Assembly (NCBI RefSeq): GCF_001552195.1
Contig: NZ_BCQS01000024.1
Location: forward strand, 1 to 46,168
Length of the DNA stretch: 46,168 nucleotides
Source: Actinomadura latina NBRC 106108
GTDB taxonomy: Bacteria > Actinomycetota > Actinomycetes > Streptosporangiales > Streptosporangiaceae
Direction of reading: 5' to 3'
A program made the position numbers and the translations under genes. Shown piece after piece: positions 1 through 8,355 of the stretch (position 1 is its first letter; the number at the start of each line of letters is the position of its first letter). Under the pieces are notes generated by a model that was not told the DNA's origin, searched no databases, and was given only the letters and a program-made list of their open reading frames with translations.

Positions 1-1
1 G

Positions 2-1123
2 CATGGCGGGGGTCCGCTGGCGGGTGCGCTGGAGGGGGCGGTGCGGGCGGCGTCGGCGGCGCTGGCGGAGTTCGCGTCGTTCCTGACGGGGTGGCTGGCG
101 GCGCGGGCGCCGGAGCGGGACGCGCTGGGCGCCGACCGGTACCTGCTGGGGGTGCGGGATTTCCTGGGGACGGAGCTGGATCTGGCGGAAACGTACGCGT
201 GGGGCTGGGAGGAGCTGGCGCGGATCGAGTCGGAGATGGCGGGTGCGGCGGGGGAGATCCTGCCGGGGGAGCCGCTGCCTGCGGTGATGGCGGCGCTGGA
301 CGCCGATCCGGCGTACCGGGTGGCGGGTGCGGAGGCGTTCCGGGGGTGGATCCAGGAGCTGGCGGACCGGGCGATCGCGGAGCTGGACGGGGCGCATTTC
401 GATATTCCGGAGCCGTTGCGGCGGATCGAGTGCCGGATCCCGCCGGTGGAGTCGGGGATCTACTACCTGGCGCCGGCGGAGGACCTGTCGCGTCCGGGGA
501 CGGTGTGGTGGACGGTGGAGGATCCGTCGGCGGAGATCGTGACGTGGACGGTGCCGACGACGATGTTCCACGAGGGGGTGCCGGGTCATCATCTGCAGCT
601 GGGGGTGACGACGCTGAATCCGCGGCTGAACCGGTTCCAGCGGGTGGCGGGCGAGTTGCATCCGGGGCATTGCGAGGGGTGGGGCCTGTACGCGGAGCGG
701 CTGATGGGCGAGCTGGGGCATTACGCGGATCCGGCGCACCGGCTGGGGATGCTGGCGGGTGGGCAGCGGTTCCGGGCGGCGCGGGTGATCCTGGACATCG
801 GGTTGCATCTGGAGCTGCCGATTCCGGCGGGGGCGGGGTTCCATGAGGGGGAGCGGTGGACGCCGGAGCTGGGGTCGGAGTTCCTGCGGTCGCACAAGGG
901 CCCGGATCCGGATTCGGTGGTGGCGTTCGAGATCGACCGGTATCTGGGGCGGCCGGGGCAGGCGATCGCCTACAAGGTGGGGGAGAGGGTGTGGCTGGAG
1001 GCGCGTGAGGCGGCGCGCCGACGGGCCGGTGCGGCGTTCGATCTGAAGGAGTTCCACCGGCGGGCGCTGGATCTGGGGCCGATGGGCCTGGATCTGCTGC
1101 GCGCGGAGCTGGAGCGGGTCTGA
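2..1123 (+). CDS. DUF885 family protein (5' truncated by window edge)
   Basis: The reading frame is open from base 2, so the true start lies outside the window; about 373 residues are visible, whereas DUF885 proteins usually have 500-600. The frame holds the family's metallopeptidase-like signature FHEGVPGHHLQLG (about 567-605), followed about 25 residues later by HPGHCEGWGLYAERLMGELG, the other hallmark block. Both contain His and Glu residues that could bind a metal, so a zinc-dependent hydrolase or peptidase role is the usual inference; the substrate is unknown. No signal peptide can be judged because the N-terminus is missing. The TGA stop is at 1121-1123. The family call is firm; the activity is not. 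Confidence 0.9.
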   Translation, partial: HGGGPLAGALEGAVRAASAALAEFASFLTGWLAARAPERDALGADRYLLGVRDFLGTELDLAETYAWGWEELARIESEMAGAAGEILPGEPLPAVMAALDADPAYRVAGAEAFRGWIQELADRAIAELDGAHFDIPEPLRRIECRIPPVESGIYYLAPAEDLSRPGTVWWTVEDPSAEIVTWTVPTTMFHEGVPGHHLQLGVTTLNPRLNRFQRVAGELHPGHCEGWGLYAERLMGELGHYADPAHRLGMLAGGQRFRAARVILDIGLHLELPIPAGAGFHEGERWTPELGSEFLRSHKGPDPDSVVAFEIDRYLGRPGQAIAYKVGERVWLEAREAARRRAGAAFDLKEFHRRALDLGPMGLDLLRAELERV

Positions 1124-1154
1124 TTCAGACTGGGGCTGACCCGGTCAGATTGGG

Positions 1155-1550
1155 TCAGACGGGTTCGGACTGGTTCGTGGGGCGGGCGAGGGCGGCGGCG
1201 GTTTCGCGGAGCCGGCGGCGGGCGCGGTGGTGCGCGGGGTCGGCGCCGGCGGCCGGCCGGGGGGCGCCGGGGGTGGCGCCGGACGGGTCGTCGGGTGTGC
1301 TGGCGATGTGGCAGGCCCGCTCGTCGCCGGTGTCGAGGACGTGTTTGACGTACTGGGGCGGCCAGCGCAGCAGGATGCGGCGGCCGCAGGTGGGGCAGGC
1401 CCATTCCTCCAGCCCGGACTCGGCGGCCCGGACCATCCGCAAGTGGTGCGTCCTCTGCAAGGCGGCGACCTCCCTCGACCGTCGGCGTGTCCCGGCTCGG
1501 ATTGTGAGTGTGTGATTTCCCACGTCAAGCCGGTTAAACGGGCCGGGCAA
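1155..1550 (-). CDS. Small zinc-ribbon-like hypothetical protein
   Basis: This reads as a 131-residue protein. A central WACPTCGRRILLRW segment carries a CPxCGR knuckle, followed by a WPP motif, then GDERACH, which offers a third Cys and a His; together these could form one zinc site. I know this pattern from short uncharacterised actinobacterial proteins. The C-terminal third is Pro/Ala/Arg-rich and probably disordered. Homologues tend to begin close to the knuckle, so a later start (for example the GTG/ATG codons about 35-40 residues in) is possible and the first 35 residues are uncertain. It converges on the DUF885 gene and is separated from it by 31 bases. Nucleic-acid or protein binding is a guess. 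Confidence 0.6.
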   Translation of the reverse strand: MPGPFNRLDVGNHTLTIRAGTRRRSREVAALQRTHHLRMVRAAESGLEEWACPTCGRRILLRWPPQYVKHVLDTGDERACHIASTPDDPSGATPGAPRPAAGADPAHHRARRRLRETAAALARPTNQSEPV

Positions 1551-1567
1551 GCGGCTTTAAGGTCGGG

Positions 1568-2539
1568 TCAACGGGTTTCGGGGCGGTCCGGGGCCCGGGT
1601 GAGGGCGTGCTGGACGGCGGCGCCGATCTCGGCGACGGCTTCGGCGGGGCGGCGCGCGAAGGCGCCCCAGCCGAGGAAGCCGTGGTCCAGGCCGGTGCCG
1701 GTGATGAGGGTGACGGGGACGCCGGCGGCGTGCAGGCGGGCGGCGTGCCGTTCGGCCTGGGGGCGGAGCCGGTCGTGCTCGGCGGTCGCGATGATCGCGG
1801 GCGGCAGGGTGGCGGGGTCGGGGTCCAGCAGCGGGGAGACGTCGGGGCGGGTGGGGTCGGTGCGGCGCAGGTAGGCGCGCAGGGCGCGGTCCACGCCGGA
1901 GCGGGGGAGTTCCAGTCCGTCGGGGTCGGGCAGCGGCGGTGGGACGTCGCGCAGGTCGAGTGCCGGGTACAGCAGCACCTGCAGGACGGGGCGGTCGGGG
2001 CCGGGGGTGCGCAGGATCCCGGCGGCCGCGGCGGCGATCTGGCCGCCGGCGCTGTCGCCGGCGACCGCGACCCGGGCGGGGTCGGCGCGGAGGCGGGCGG
2101 CGTTGCGGACGGTCCAGCGGACGGCGGCGACGGCGTCGTCCACCGCGGCGGGGAAGGGGTCCTCGGGCGGGCGCCGGTAGCCGACCGACAGCCAGGCGAC
2201 GCCGCTGGCGAGGGCCAGGGTCCGCACGACGGGGTCGTAGGAGTCGACGTCGCCGAGCACCCATCCGCCGCCGTGGAAGTACACCAGCACGGGGGCGGGG
2301 CCGTCGCAGGCGGGCCGGTAGAGCCGTGCGGGCAGCGGCCCGGCCGGTCCGTCGACGGTGAGGTCCCGGACGGTGTCGACGGGCGGGCGCGGGGACCGGG
2401 TGAGGTCGGCGGCGTGCTCGCGCCGCGCGTCCTCGACCGTCCCGCCGGGCCCGTCCGGCCGGGCGGATTCCGCGGATCCGGCGGGGTCGGCGAGGCGGCG
2501 GCGCAGGAACGCCAGGTACTGCGGATCGCGGCCCTTCAC
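1568..2539 (-). CDS. Alpha/beta hydrolase, hormone-sensitive lipase type (esterase)
   Basis: The protein has 323 residues. It has the HSL-family oxyanion-hole motif HGGGW (about residue 95), the nucleophile elbow GDSAGG (Ser in the middle), an acidic residue in the EHDRLRPQ segment and the catalytic His in LDHGFLGW near the C-terminus, so the Ser-Asp-His triad is complete. It should hydrolyse short-chain carboxylic esters in the cytoplasm; there is no signal peptide. The frame stays open about 170 codons further upstream, but that extension is low-complexity antisense to the RNA-ligase-like gene. I therefore chose the GTG at 2539 (start VKGRDPQYLAFL), where the typical N-terminal helix begins. 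The physiological substrate cannot be read from the context. Confidence 0.88.
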   Translation of the reverse strand: MKGRDPQYLAFLRRRLADPAGSAESARPDGPGGTVEDARREHAADLTRSPRPPVDTVRDLTVDGPAGPLPARLYRPACDGPAPVLVYFHGGGWVLGDVDSYDPVVRTLALASGVAWLSVGYRRPPEDPFPAAVDDAVAAVRWTVRNAARLRADPARVAVAGDSAGGQIAAAAAGILRTPGPDRPVLQVLLYPALDLRDVPPPLPDPDGLELPRSGVDRALRAYLRRTDPTRPDVSPLLDPDPATLPPAIIATAEHDRLRPQAERHAARLHAAGVPVTLITGTGLDHGFLGWGAFARRPAEAVAEIGAAVQHALTRAPDRPETR

Positions 2540-2702
2540 ATCCGGGAGCCTACGTCCTGGGGGCGCGTTCAGGCGGGGGGTGCCGAGGAAAACCCGTTGC
2601 CGCCCGCGGCGCGGCCGGGGCACTCTGATCATGGGCGCCCCGGATCCCGTCCCCGCTGTCACCCTGGGGGCGGGATCCCGCGCGCTGCGACCGGGAGGAA
2701 CC

Positions 2703-3242
2703 ATGCGCAAGATCCCCACGGTGTTCGTCCGCGACTGGGACGGCGACCCGCGCCATGTCACCCGCGAGCCCGACCCCGGCTGCGCGTGGGTGTTCGCCGG
2801 CGAGGGCCGCGCCACCCGCAAGTACGACGGCACCTGCGTCCGTTTCGACGGCGAGCGGTGGCTGGCCCGCCGCGAGGTCAAGGCCGGGCGCCCGGCCCCG
2901 CCCGGCTTCACCGCCGTGTCCACGGACCCGGCCACCGGCAAGACGACCGGGTGGGAGCCGGCCGAGCAGTCGGCGTTCTGGAAGCACCTGCGCGCCGCCA
3001 TCGGCGAGGACGCCTTCCCGTCGGGCACGTACGAGCTCATCGGCCCCAGGATCAACGGGAACCCGGAGGGTGCCGACCGGCATCTGCTGGTCCCGCACGG
3101 CGCCGACGACCTGGGCGACGTCCCGCTCGACCACGACGGGCTGGCCGCCTGGCTGCGGGCCCGCCCCTACGAGGGCATCGTGTGGCACGCCCCCGACGGC
3201 CGCATGGCCAAGCTCAAGCGCCGCGACTTCCCGCCCGCGTGA
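2703..3242 (+). CDS. RNA-ligase-like nucleotidyltransferase (DUF5565-type)
   Basis: The protein has 179 residues, starting at ATG 2703 behind GGGAGGAA. It carries the covalent nucleotidyltransferase motif I as RKYDGTCVRF (Lys40 the presumed adenylated lysine, Asp42-Gly43), a mid-domain TYELIGPRING segment like motif III/IIIa, EGIVWH (about 157-162) as motif IV and KLKRRDF at the C-terminus as motif V. These are the adenylation-domain motifs of ATP-dependent RNA and DNA ligases. The protein stops right after motif V, so there is no OB-fold or C-terminal specificity domain. I recall such short proteins in actinomycetes as DUF5565 or RNA ligase 1-like. Nothing nearby is an obvious partner kinase, phosphatase or toxin. 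Ligase chemistry is likely; substrate and role are unknown. Confidence 0.78.
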   Translation: MRKIPTVFVRDWDGDPRHVTREPDPGCAWVFAGEGRATRKYDGTCVRFDGERWLARREVKAGRPAPPGFTAVSTDPATGKTTGWEPAEQSAFWKHLRAAIGEDAFPSGTYELIGPRINGNPEGADRHLLVPHGADDLGDVPLDHDGLAAWLRARPYEGIVWHAPDGRMAKLKRRDFPPA

Positions 3243-3279
3243 CCGGCCCGGCCGGCCCGGCCGCCTGACCGGCCGGTGC

Positions 3280-3648
3280 TCACCGGGCCGTGCGCAGGCG
3301 GGCGCCGAGGGCGGGCAGGTCCGGGACGAACCACACGTGGCCGGCGGCGTTCGACTCGCGCACCAGGGCGGCCAGCGCCGGGCTGGCCGCCACGTGCGCG
3401 GACACGTCGCCGACCACCGCCAGCCGCACCCGGTAGTTGACGAACTTCTGCATGACCTCCCCGGCGAACCGGGTGCCGAGGGTGAAGAACCGCTCGTCCA
3501 GCCGGGACGCCGGCACCGCCACCACCTCCGCGCCCAGGTAGGTCGCGCCGATCAGGTCGAGGGCGTCGCGCTCGGTCGCGACCGGCGGGCCGTCCGGGTC
3601 GCATACCAGCACCCTGGTTCCGGCCAGGTCCCGGATCTCGTCAGCCAT
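3280..3648 (-). CDS. DUF4180 domain protein
   Basis: The protein has 122 residues and a full-length DUF4180 fold pattern: an N-terminal strand GTRVLVCDPDG, the helical GATYLGAEVVAVP segment, the family's most conserved block FAGEVMQKFVNYRVRLAVVGD and a C-terminal strand GHVWFVPD. The function of the family is unknown; the layout resembles small alpha/beta proteins that block or modify a partner. Its first codons overlap the end of the upstream HTH gene by 8 bases, so the two are translationally coupled and almost certainly work together. It converges on the RNA-ligase-like gene 37 bases away. Confidence 0.85.
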   Translation of the reverse strand: MADEIRDLAGTRVLVCDPDGPPVATERDALDLIGATYLGAEVVAVPASRLDERFFTLGTRFAGEVMQKFVNYRVRLAVVGDVSAHVAASPALAALVRESNAAGHVWFVPDLPALGARLRTAR

Positions 3649-4099
3649 GCGGTCCCTTCCCGTCCAGCAGCCCGTTGCCGCCGCCGATCACCTCGTCGAG
3701 CAGGCGCAGCACGTCCGCGGTCGCGGCGGCCCCGCCCAGGATCACGATCTTCAACCGGCTCCGCTCCTCGTCGTGGACGACCTGCAGCCGCAGCGCCCGC
3801 CCCGGGTCGCCGGTGCCGACGCCCGCCTGCACGAGGGTGGCGAGCCGGGCGGCCGCGTCCCGGCCGACGCCGTCGACCTGCACGATGCTCGACACCTCCA
3901 CCGCCGCCCCGCCCGGCCCCGGCTCGGGCCTCGGCTCGGGCCGGCCGGTCAGCTGCTCCAGGGCGGCGCGCGAGATCCGGTACTGCTTGCCGATCCGCAC
4001 CGCGTTCAGCCGGCCGTCCCGGATGTAGCCGCGGACCGTCCGCACGTGCAGCCCGAGCAGGTCCGCGACCTCCTCGACCGAGTACATTTTCTCCGTCAT
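3641..4099 (-). CDS. Helix-turn-helix regulator of the MerR/excisionase type
   Basis: The first 50 residues form a typical helix_turn_helix_17 (excisionase/MerR-like) domain: YSVEEVADLLGLHVRTVRGY, then a GRLNAVRIGKQYRI wing. After a Pro/Gly-rich linker, about 75 residues form an alpha/beta C-terminal domain (SSIVQVDGVGR to VIGGGNG) that is probably the sensor or oligomerisation part. The start is ambiguous: GTG 4102, ATG 4099 (used here) and ATG 4087; the last has GGAG at good spacing. The gene overlaps the DUF4180 gene. An 11-bp perfect inverted repeat spans the start codon, which suggests autoregulation. This is likely the DNA-binding half of a two-protein switch with DUF4180. Confidence 0.85.
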   Translation of the reverse strand: MTEKMYSVEEVADLLGLHVRTVRGYIRDGRLNAVRIGKQYRISRAALEQLTGRPEPRPEPGPGGAAVEVSSIVQVDGVGRDAAARLATLVQAGVGTGDPGRALRLQVVHDEERSRLKIVILGGAAATADVLRLLDEVIGGGNGLLDGKGPHG

Positions 4100-4131
4100 C
4101 ACTCCCTAAGGTAACGCATATAGGGAGTGAT
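4098..4131. promoter_or_regulatory. 11-bp perfect inverted repeat over the HTH gene start
   Basis: ATCACTCCCTA at 4098-4108 is the exact reverse complement of TAGGGAGTGAT at 4121-4131, with a 12-base spacer. On the minus strand the spacer contains TACCTT, a plausible -10 element, and the proximal arm provides AGGGAG just before the start codons. A repressor bound here would block both transcription and start-site access. It is probably the operator for the HTH protein encoded immediately downstream. Confidence 0.65.
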
Positions 4132-4178
4132 AGGGATGGTTGGGGAAGGCGGTCTGCCCGACTACGGCTTGCGGGCGT

Positions 4179-4895
4179 TCAGGGCAGGGCGGCGGCGATG
4201 CAGTCCAGGACGCGGTCCAGTCCGTAGCGGAACTGCTCCTCGGCGGTCATGTGGGGGAGGCGCGCGTCCCTCACGATCCGCTCGAACATCGGGTAGCGGC
4301 CGGTGCCCAGCAGTTCGCGGACGTAGGGGCCGCTCTCCCGCATCCAGCGTTCCGGCGTCATCCCGCCCCGGCGGGCCTCGCGGGCCCACTCGATCTCGCC
4401 GCGGACCACGCGCTCGACGTAGCCGTTCAGCATGTCCAGCAGGACGAGCGTCTGGTCGATGGGGATCCCGACGTCCAGGGCGCCGAGCGCGAACTCCGCC
4501 AGCCGCAGCCGGTTGGGGCCGAGGGTGGCGCGCGGGCGGTGCAGGCTCGCCAGCCACGGGTGGCGCAGCCACACCTCCCGGGTGTTCTCGGCGATCAGCG
4601 TCAGGTCGGCGCGCCAGTCCCCGGACGGGCGGTCGGGTATGCCGGCCTCCAGCAGGACGTGGTCGGTCATCAGCTCGATCAGGTCGTCGCGCGAGGGGAC
4701 GTAGCGGTACAGCGACATCGCGCCGGTGCCGAGGTCGGCGGCGATGCGGCGCATCGACGCGGCGTCCAGGCCGTCGGCGTCGGCGATGCGGATCGCGGCC
4801 TCGGTGATCTGGGCGCGGCTGTAGGCGGGGCGCGGCCCCCGGCCCTGCCGCTCGGGAACCGACCAGATGCTGCCCTGCCGCTCGGCGCCTGCCAC
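4179..4895 (-). CDS. TetR/AcrR family transcriptional regulator
   Basis: The protein has 238 residues. The N-terminal HTH is canonical (YSRAQITEAAIRIADADG, then DLGTGAMSLYRYVPSRDDLI), and the rest is an all-helical ligand-binding domain of the TetR_C type common beside drug-efflux ABC transporters. The start is GTG 4895, which has a near-perfect AGGAGG five bases upstream; the frame stays open further but has no better start. It is transcribed divergently from the ABC transporter genes starting at 5000. It probably represses both units through the paired repeats at 4930-4989. A perfect TAGGAT -10 hexamer lies at 4922-4927 on this strand. Confidence 0.92.
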   Translation of the reverse strand: MAGAERQGSIWSVPERQGRGPRPAYSRAQITEAAIRIADADGLDAASMRRIAADLGTGAMSLYRYVPSRDDLIELMTDHVLLEAGIPDRPSGDWRADLTLIAENTREVWLRHPWLASLHRPRATLGPNRLRLAEFALGALDVGIPIDQTLVLLDMLNGYVERVVRGEIEWAREARRGGMTPERWMRESGPYVRELLGTGRYPMFERIVRDARLPHMTAEEQFRYGLDRVLDCIAAALP

Positions 4896-4929
4896 CGGAC
4901 CTCCTCGTCGTCGTTGCGGGCATCCTAGT

Positions 4930-4947
4930 TGCGTACGACGTACCCAG
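4930..4947. promoter_or_regulatory. TetR operator-like repeat, copy 1
   Basis: TGCGTACGACGTACCCAG contains the palindrome GTACG-a-CGTAC. It is repeated with two mismatches at 4972-4989, 42 bases away. Its position next to the minus-strand TAGGAT -10 (4922-4927) would let a bound repressor shut off the tetR gene. Confidence 0.7.
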
Positions 4948-4971
4948 TTGTCTACCGTGGCATCCACAAGA

Positions 4972-4989
4972 TGCGTACACCGTACCCAG
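4972..4989. promoter_or_regulatory. TetR operator-like repeat, copy 2
   Basis: TGCGTACACCGTACCCAG has the symmetric core GTAC-acc-GTAC. It sits just upstream of the GTG start at 5000 and overlaps the likely transcription start and ribosome-binding region (AGAGGGGG) of the ABC operon. A repressor here would block rightward transcription. Being exactly four helical turns (42 bp) from copy 1, it would place two dimers on the same DNA face. Confidence 0.7.
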
Positions 4990-4999
4990 AGGGGGCGTC

Positions 5000-5973
<974 letters not shown>

Positions 5974-5977
<4 letters not shown>

Positions 5978-6816
5978 CCGCCCTCACCGCCCCGGTCGCC
6001 CCGGCGTCCCGCGCCGGGCGGCTGCGCTGGACCCTCGCCGACGGCCTCACCCTCATCGGGCGCGAACTGTCGCGCATCCGGCAGGAACCCGGCGAGCTCG
6101 TCGCCGCGCTGATCTTCCCCGCGGTCATGGTCGTGCTGTTCGGGTACGTGTTCGGCAGCGCGATCTCGGTCCCCGGCGGCGGCGACTACCGCGAGTACCT
6201 CATGCCCGGCCTGTTCGCCATGGTCACCTTCACCTCCACCATGGCCGTCACCCTGCGGGTCGCCACCGACGCCTCCCGCGGCGTCATGGACCGGTTCCGC
6301 TCCATGCCGATGGCCCGCGCCGCCGTCCCGTTCGGGCAGACCGGCGCCGAGATCCTCAACGGCCTGCTCGGCATGACCATCATGGCCGCCGCCGGGCTGA
6401 TCGTCGGCTGGCGCGCCCGCAACGGGATCTGGCCCACCGCCGAGGCGTTCGCGCTGCTGGCCCTCATGCGGTACGCGCTGGCCTGGGCCGGCTGCTACCT
6501 CGGCCTCGTGGTGAAGAACGAGCAGACCGCCGACCAGCTCATCCCGCTGGTGTTCCCGGTCACCATGCTGTCCAACTCCTTCGTCCCCACCGGCGGCATG
6601 CCCAGGGTCCTGCAGGTCATCGCCGACTGGAACCCCGCCAGCGCCCTCACCGCGGCCTGCCGCGACCTGTTCGGCAACCCCGGCGCGTCCGCCGCCGGCG
6701 CCGACCCGGCCTGGCCCATCGCCCACCCCGTCACCGCAACCCTCGGCTGGGCGCTGCTCCTGCTCGCGGTGTTCGTGCCGCTGTCGGTGCGGACCTACCG
6801 GCGCCGCGGCCGGTGA
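5974..6816 (+). CDS. ABC-2 type permease, DrrB-like
   Basis: The protein has 280 residues. A cytoplasmic N-terminus with the RELSRIRQEP segment is followed by about six membrane spans (FPAVMVVLFGYVFG; LFAMVTFTSTMAVTL; NGLLGMTIMAAAGLIVGW; a central LALMRYALAW hairpin; LIPLVFPVTMLSNSF; ALLLLAVFVPLSV). This is the ABC2_membrane layout, including the conserved FVPTGGMP and WNPA block before the last span. It pairs with the ATPase encoded upstream (ATGA overlap) as a homodimeric exporter. A very strong hairpin follows the stop. Confidence 0.93.
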
Positions 6817-6835
6817 CCCCTGCGGCCCGGTGACC

Positions 6836-6870
6836 CCGCGGCCCGCGGCGGAAACCGCCGCGGGCCGCGG
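6836..6870. terminator. Strong bidirectional hairpin between convergent genes
   Basis: A 16-bp perfect stem (6836-6851 with 6855-6870) closes an AAA loop. It lies between the stops of the permease gene (6816) and rsgA (6876). There is no T tract, as is usual in high-GC actinomycetes, but the position and stability make it a bidirectional terminator. Confidence 0.75.
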
Positions 6871-6875
6871 TCACC

Positions 6876-7985
6876 TCAGCGGTCCCGGCCCCGCTCCCGG
6901 TACATGCGCCGCTGCGCCCTGCTGATCGCCTTCCGGCGGTCCTCGCGCTCGGAGCGCAGCCGCGCGTCGGCGCGGGACGCCGCCCACTCGTTCTCGCGCA
7001 TCAGCCGCCGGTAGCTGTCCAGGCGGCGGCGCGGCAGCGTCCCGTCCTCGACGGCGGCCAGCACGGCGCAGCCCGGCTCGGACCGGTGCGCGCAGTCCGC
7101 GAACCGGCACCCGGCGGCCAGCTCCGCCACGTCGGCGAACGTGCGCTCCAGGCCCCCGGACGCCTCGAACAGGCCGACGCCGCGCAGCCCCGGCGTGTCG
7201 ATCAGGACGCCGCCGCCCGGCAGCGGCAGCAGCTCCCGCCGCACGGTGGTGTGCCGGCCCTTGCCGTCGCCGTCCCGGACCGCGCCGGTGGCCAGCGCCG
7301 CCGCGCCCAGCAGCGCGTTGCCGAGCGTGGACTTGCCCGCGCCCGACGGCCCGACCAGCACCACCGTCCCGGCCACGACGGCCCGGACGGCGTCGACCCC
7401 GTCGCCGGTCGCGGCGCTGCACGCCACCACGTCCACGCCGGGCGCCGCGGCCGCGGCCGCCGCCTCGGCCTCGGCGGTGCCGGGCACCTGGTCGGCCTTG
7501 GTCAGCACGACCACCGGCCGCGCGCCGCTCTCCCAGGCCAGCGCCACCAGCCGCTCGATCCGCCCCGGGGCCGGGCGGGCGGCCAGCGACACCACCACCG
7601 CGACGGTGTCGACATTGGCGGCCAGGACCTGGCCGCGCGAATCACGCGACGCCGACGACCGCACGATCGCGGTCCGGCGCGGCAGCAGCGCCGCCACCGC
7701 CGCCCGCCCGTCCGGGCCGTCCGGGCGCAGCGCCGCCCAGTCGCCCGTGCACGGCACCGACAGCGCATCAGCGGACAGCGGATCAGACAGCAGATCAGCG
7801 GACAGGGCCGCCGTGGACGCCCGGGCCGGGCCGTCCTCGGTGACCACGTCGCACAGGCCGCGGTCGACCGCGGCCACGCGCGCGGGCATCAGCCCCGCCG
7901 CGCGATGAGAGGTGAACTCGATCTCCAGGGCCTCGTCCCAGCCGTAGGCGGCGAGAGGGGACGGGCCCGCGAATGCGGAAGACAA
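6876..7985 (-). CDS. rsgA: Ribosome small-subunit-dependent GTPase RsgA
   Basis: The protein has about 369 residues and the circularly permuted GTPase order typical of RsgA: an N-terminal OB-like region, then G4 LTKAD, then the P-loop GPSGAGKST, then DTPGLRGVG as G3, followed by the C-terminal zinc site CRFADCAHRSEPGCAV (Cys, Cys, His, Cys). It acts in late 30S maturation, removing assembly factors on GTP hydrolysis. The C-terminal tail is long and basic. I placed the start at the TTG at 7985, which has AAGGG nine bases upstream; another TTG at 8033 is in frame but has no evident ribosome-binding site. A candidate micro-ORF lies just upstream. Confidence 0.93.
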   Translation of the reverse strand: MSSAFAGPSPLAAYGWDEALEIEFTSHRAAGLMPARVAAVDRGLCDVVTEDGPARASTAALSADLLSDPLSADALSVPCTGDWAALRPDGPDGRAAVAALLPRRTAIVRSSASRDSRGQVLAANVDTVAVVVSLAARPAPGRIERLVALAWESGARPVVVLTKADQVPGTAEAEAAAAAAAPGVDVVACSAATGDGVDAVRAVVAGTVVLVGPSGAGKSTLGNALLGAAALATGAVRDGDGKGRHTTVRRELLPLPGGGVLIDTPGLRGVGLFEASGGLERTFADVAELAAGCRFADCAHRSEPGCAVLAAVEDGTLPRRRLDSYRRLMRENEWAASRADARLRSEREDRRKAISRAQRRMYRERGRDR

Positions 7986-8046
7986 TGCTTGGAACCCTTG
8001 CGTGAAAGGGGCCCCGGCGCACGGACGCCGCAACGATCGTGCGGGA

Positions 8047-8124
8047 TCAGGTCAGCCGGCGGCCCGGAGGATGAGGACGGGACGAGTGCTGCGGGCAGCA
8101 GCGACCGAGGCGACGGCCATACAT
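8047..8124 (-). other. Candidate upstream micro-ORF or leader region of rsgA
   Basis: A perfect AGGAGG (complement of 8130-8135) precedes two overlapping ATGs. ATG 8120 opens a 22-residue frame ending at 8052 (MAVASVAAARSTRPVLILRA..) with high-GC third positions. ATG 8124 opens a 25-residue frame ending at 8047 with poorer codon bias. Both end about 60-65 bases before the rsgA start. A ribosome-binding site this strong with nothing else to translate suggests a short translated leader. Function is unknown, and it could be chance. Confidence 0.4.
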
Positions 8125-8355
8125 CCCCACCTCCTCACGCGTTCCCGCGCGACATTACCCGCCGGCCCGCCGCGCCGCCAGCCATTAACGCGGCGCCGCC
8201 CCCCGGCCCCTGGGGCGGCGAGATCGGCCCTGACGGGAAGGCGCCGCCTGACGGCCGCACGGCGGCTCCCTCCGGCCGGGCTCCCCCGGGCGGGGGAGAG
8301 GGATCGGCCGCGGCGGGGAGGCGCCGCCCCGCCCGCCGGCCGCAGGATCACTGCC
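8125..8355. other. Non-coding interval between rsgA leader and membrane protein gene
   Basis: No gene is evident in these 231 bases. They contain a hairpin at 8281-8298 (CTCCCCC, GGGC loop, GGGGGAG) and the first copy of a 19-bp direct repeat (8240-8258) whose second copy lies inside the next gene (8414-8432). Promoters for the two divergent genes must lie here, but I cannot place them convincingly. Confidence 0.5.

Noticed and set aside
2540..3055. An N-terminal extension of the esterase frame by about 170 residues.
   Set aside because: It runs antisense to the RNA-ligase-like gene, has no known domain, and the family's own N-terminal helix starts at 2539.
1607..3268. A long plus-strand frame over the esterase gene.
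   Set aside because: Its composition is low-complexity Gly/Ala/Arg and it is exactly antisense to an esterase with a full catalytic triad.
3243..3279. Repeated CCGGCC runs as a terminator between convergent genes.
   Set aside because: Several alternative pairings are possible and none gives a clear single stem-loop, so I did not call one.
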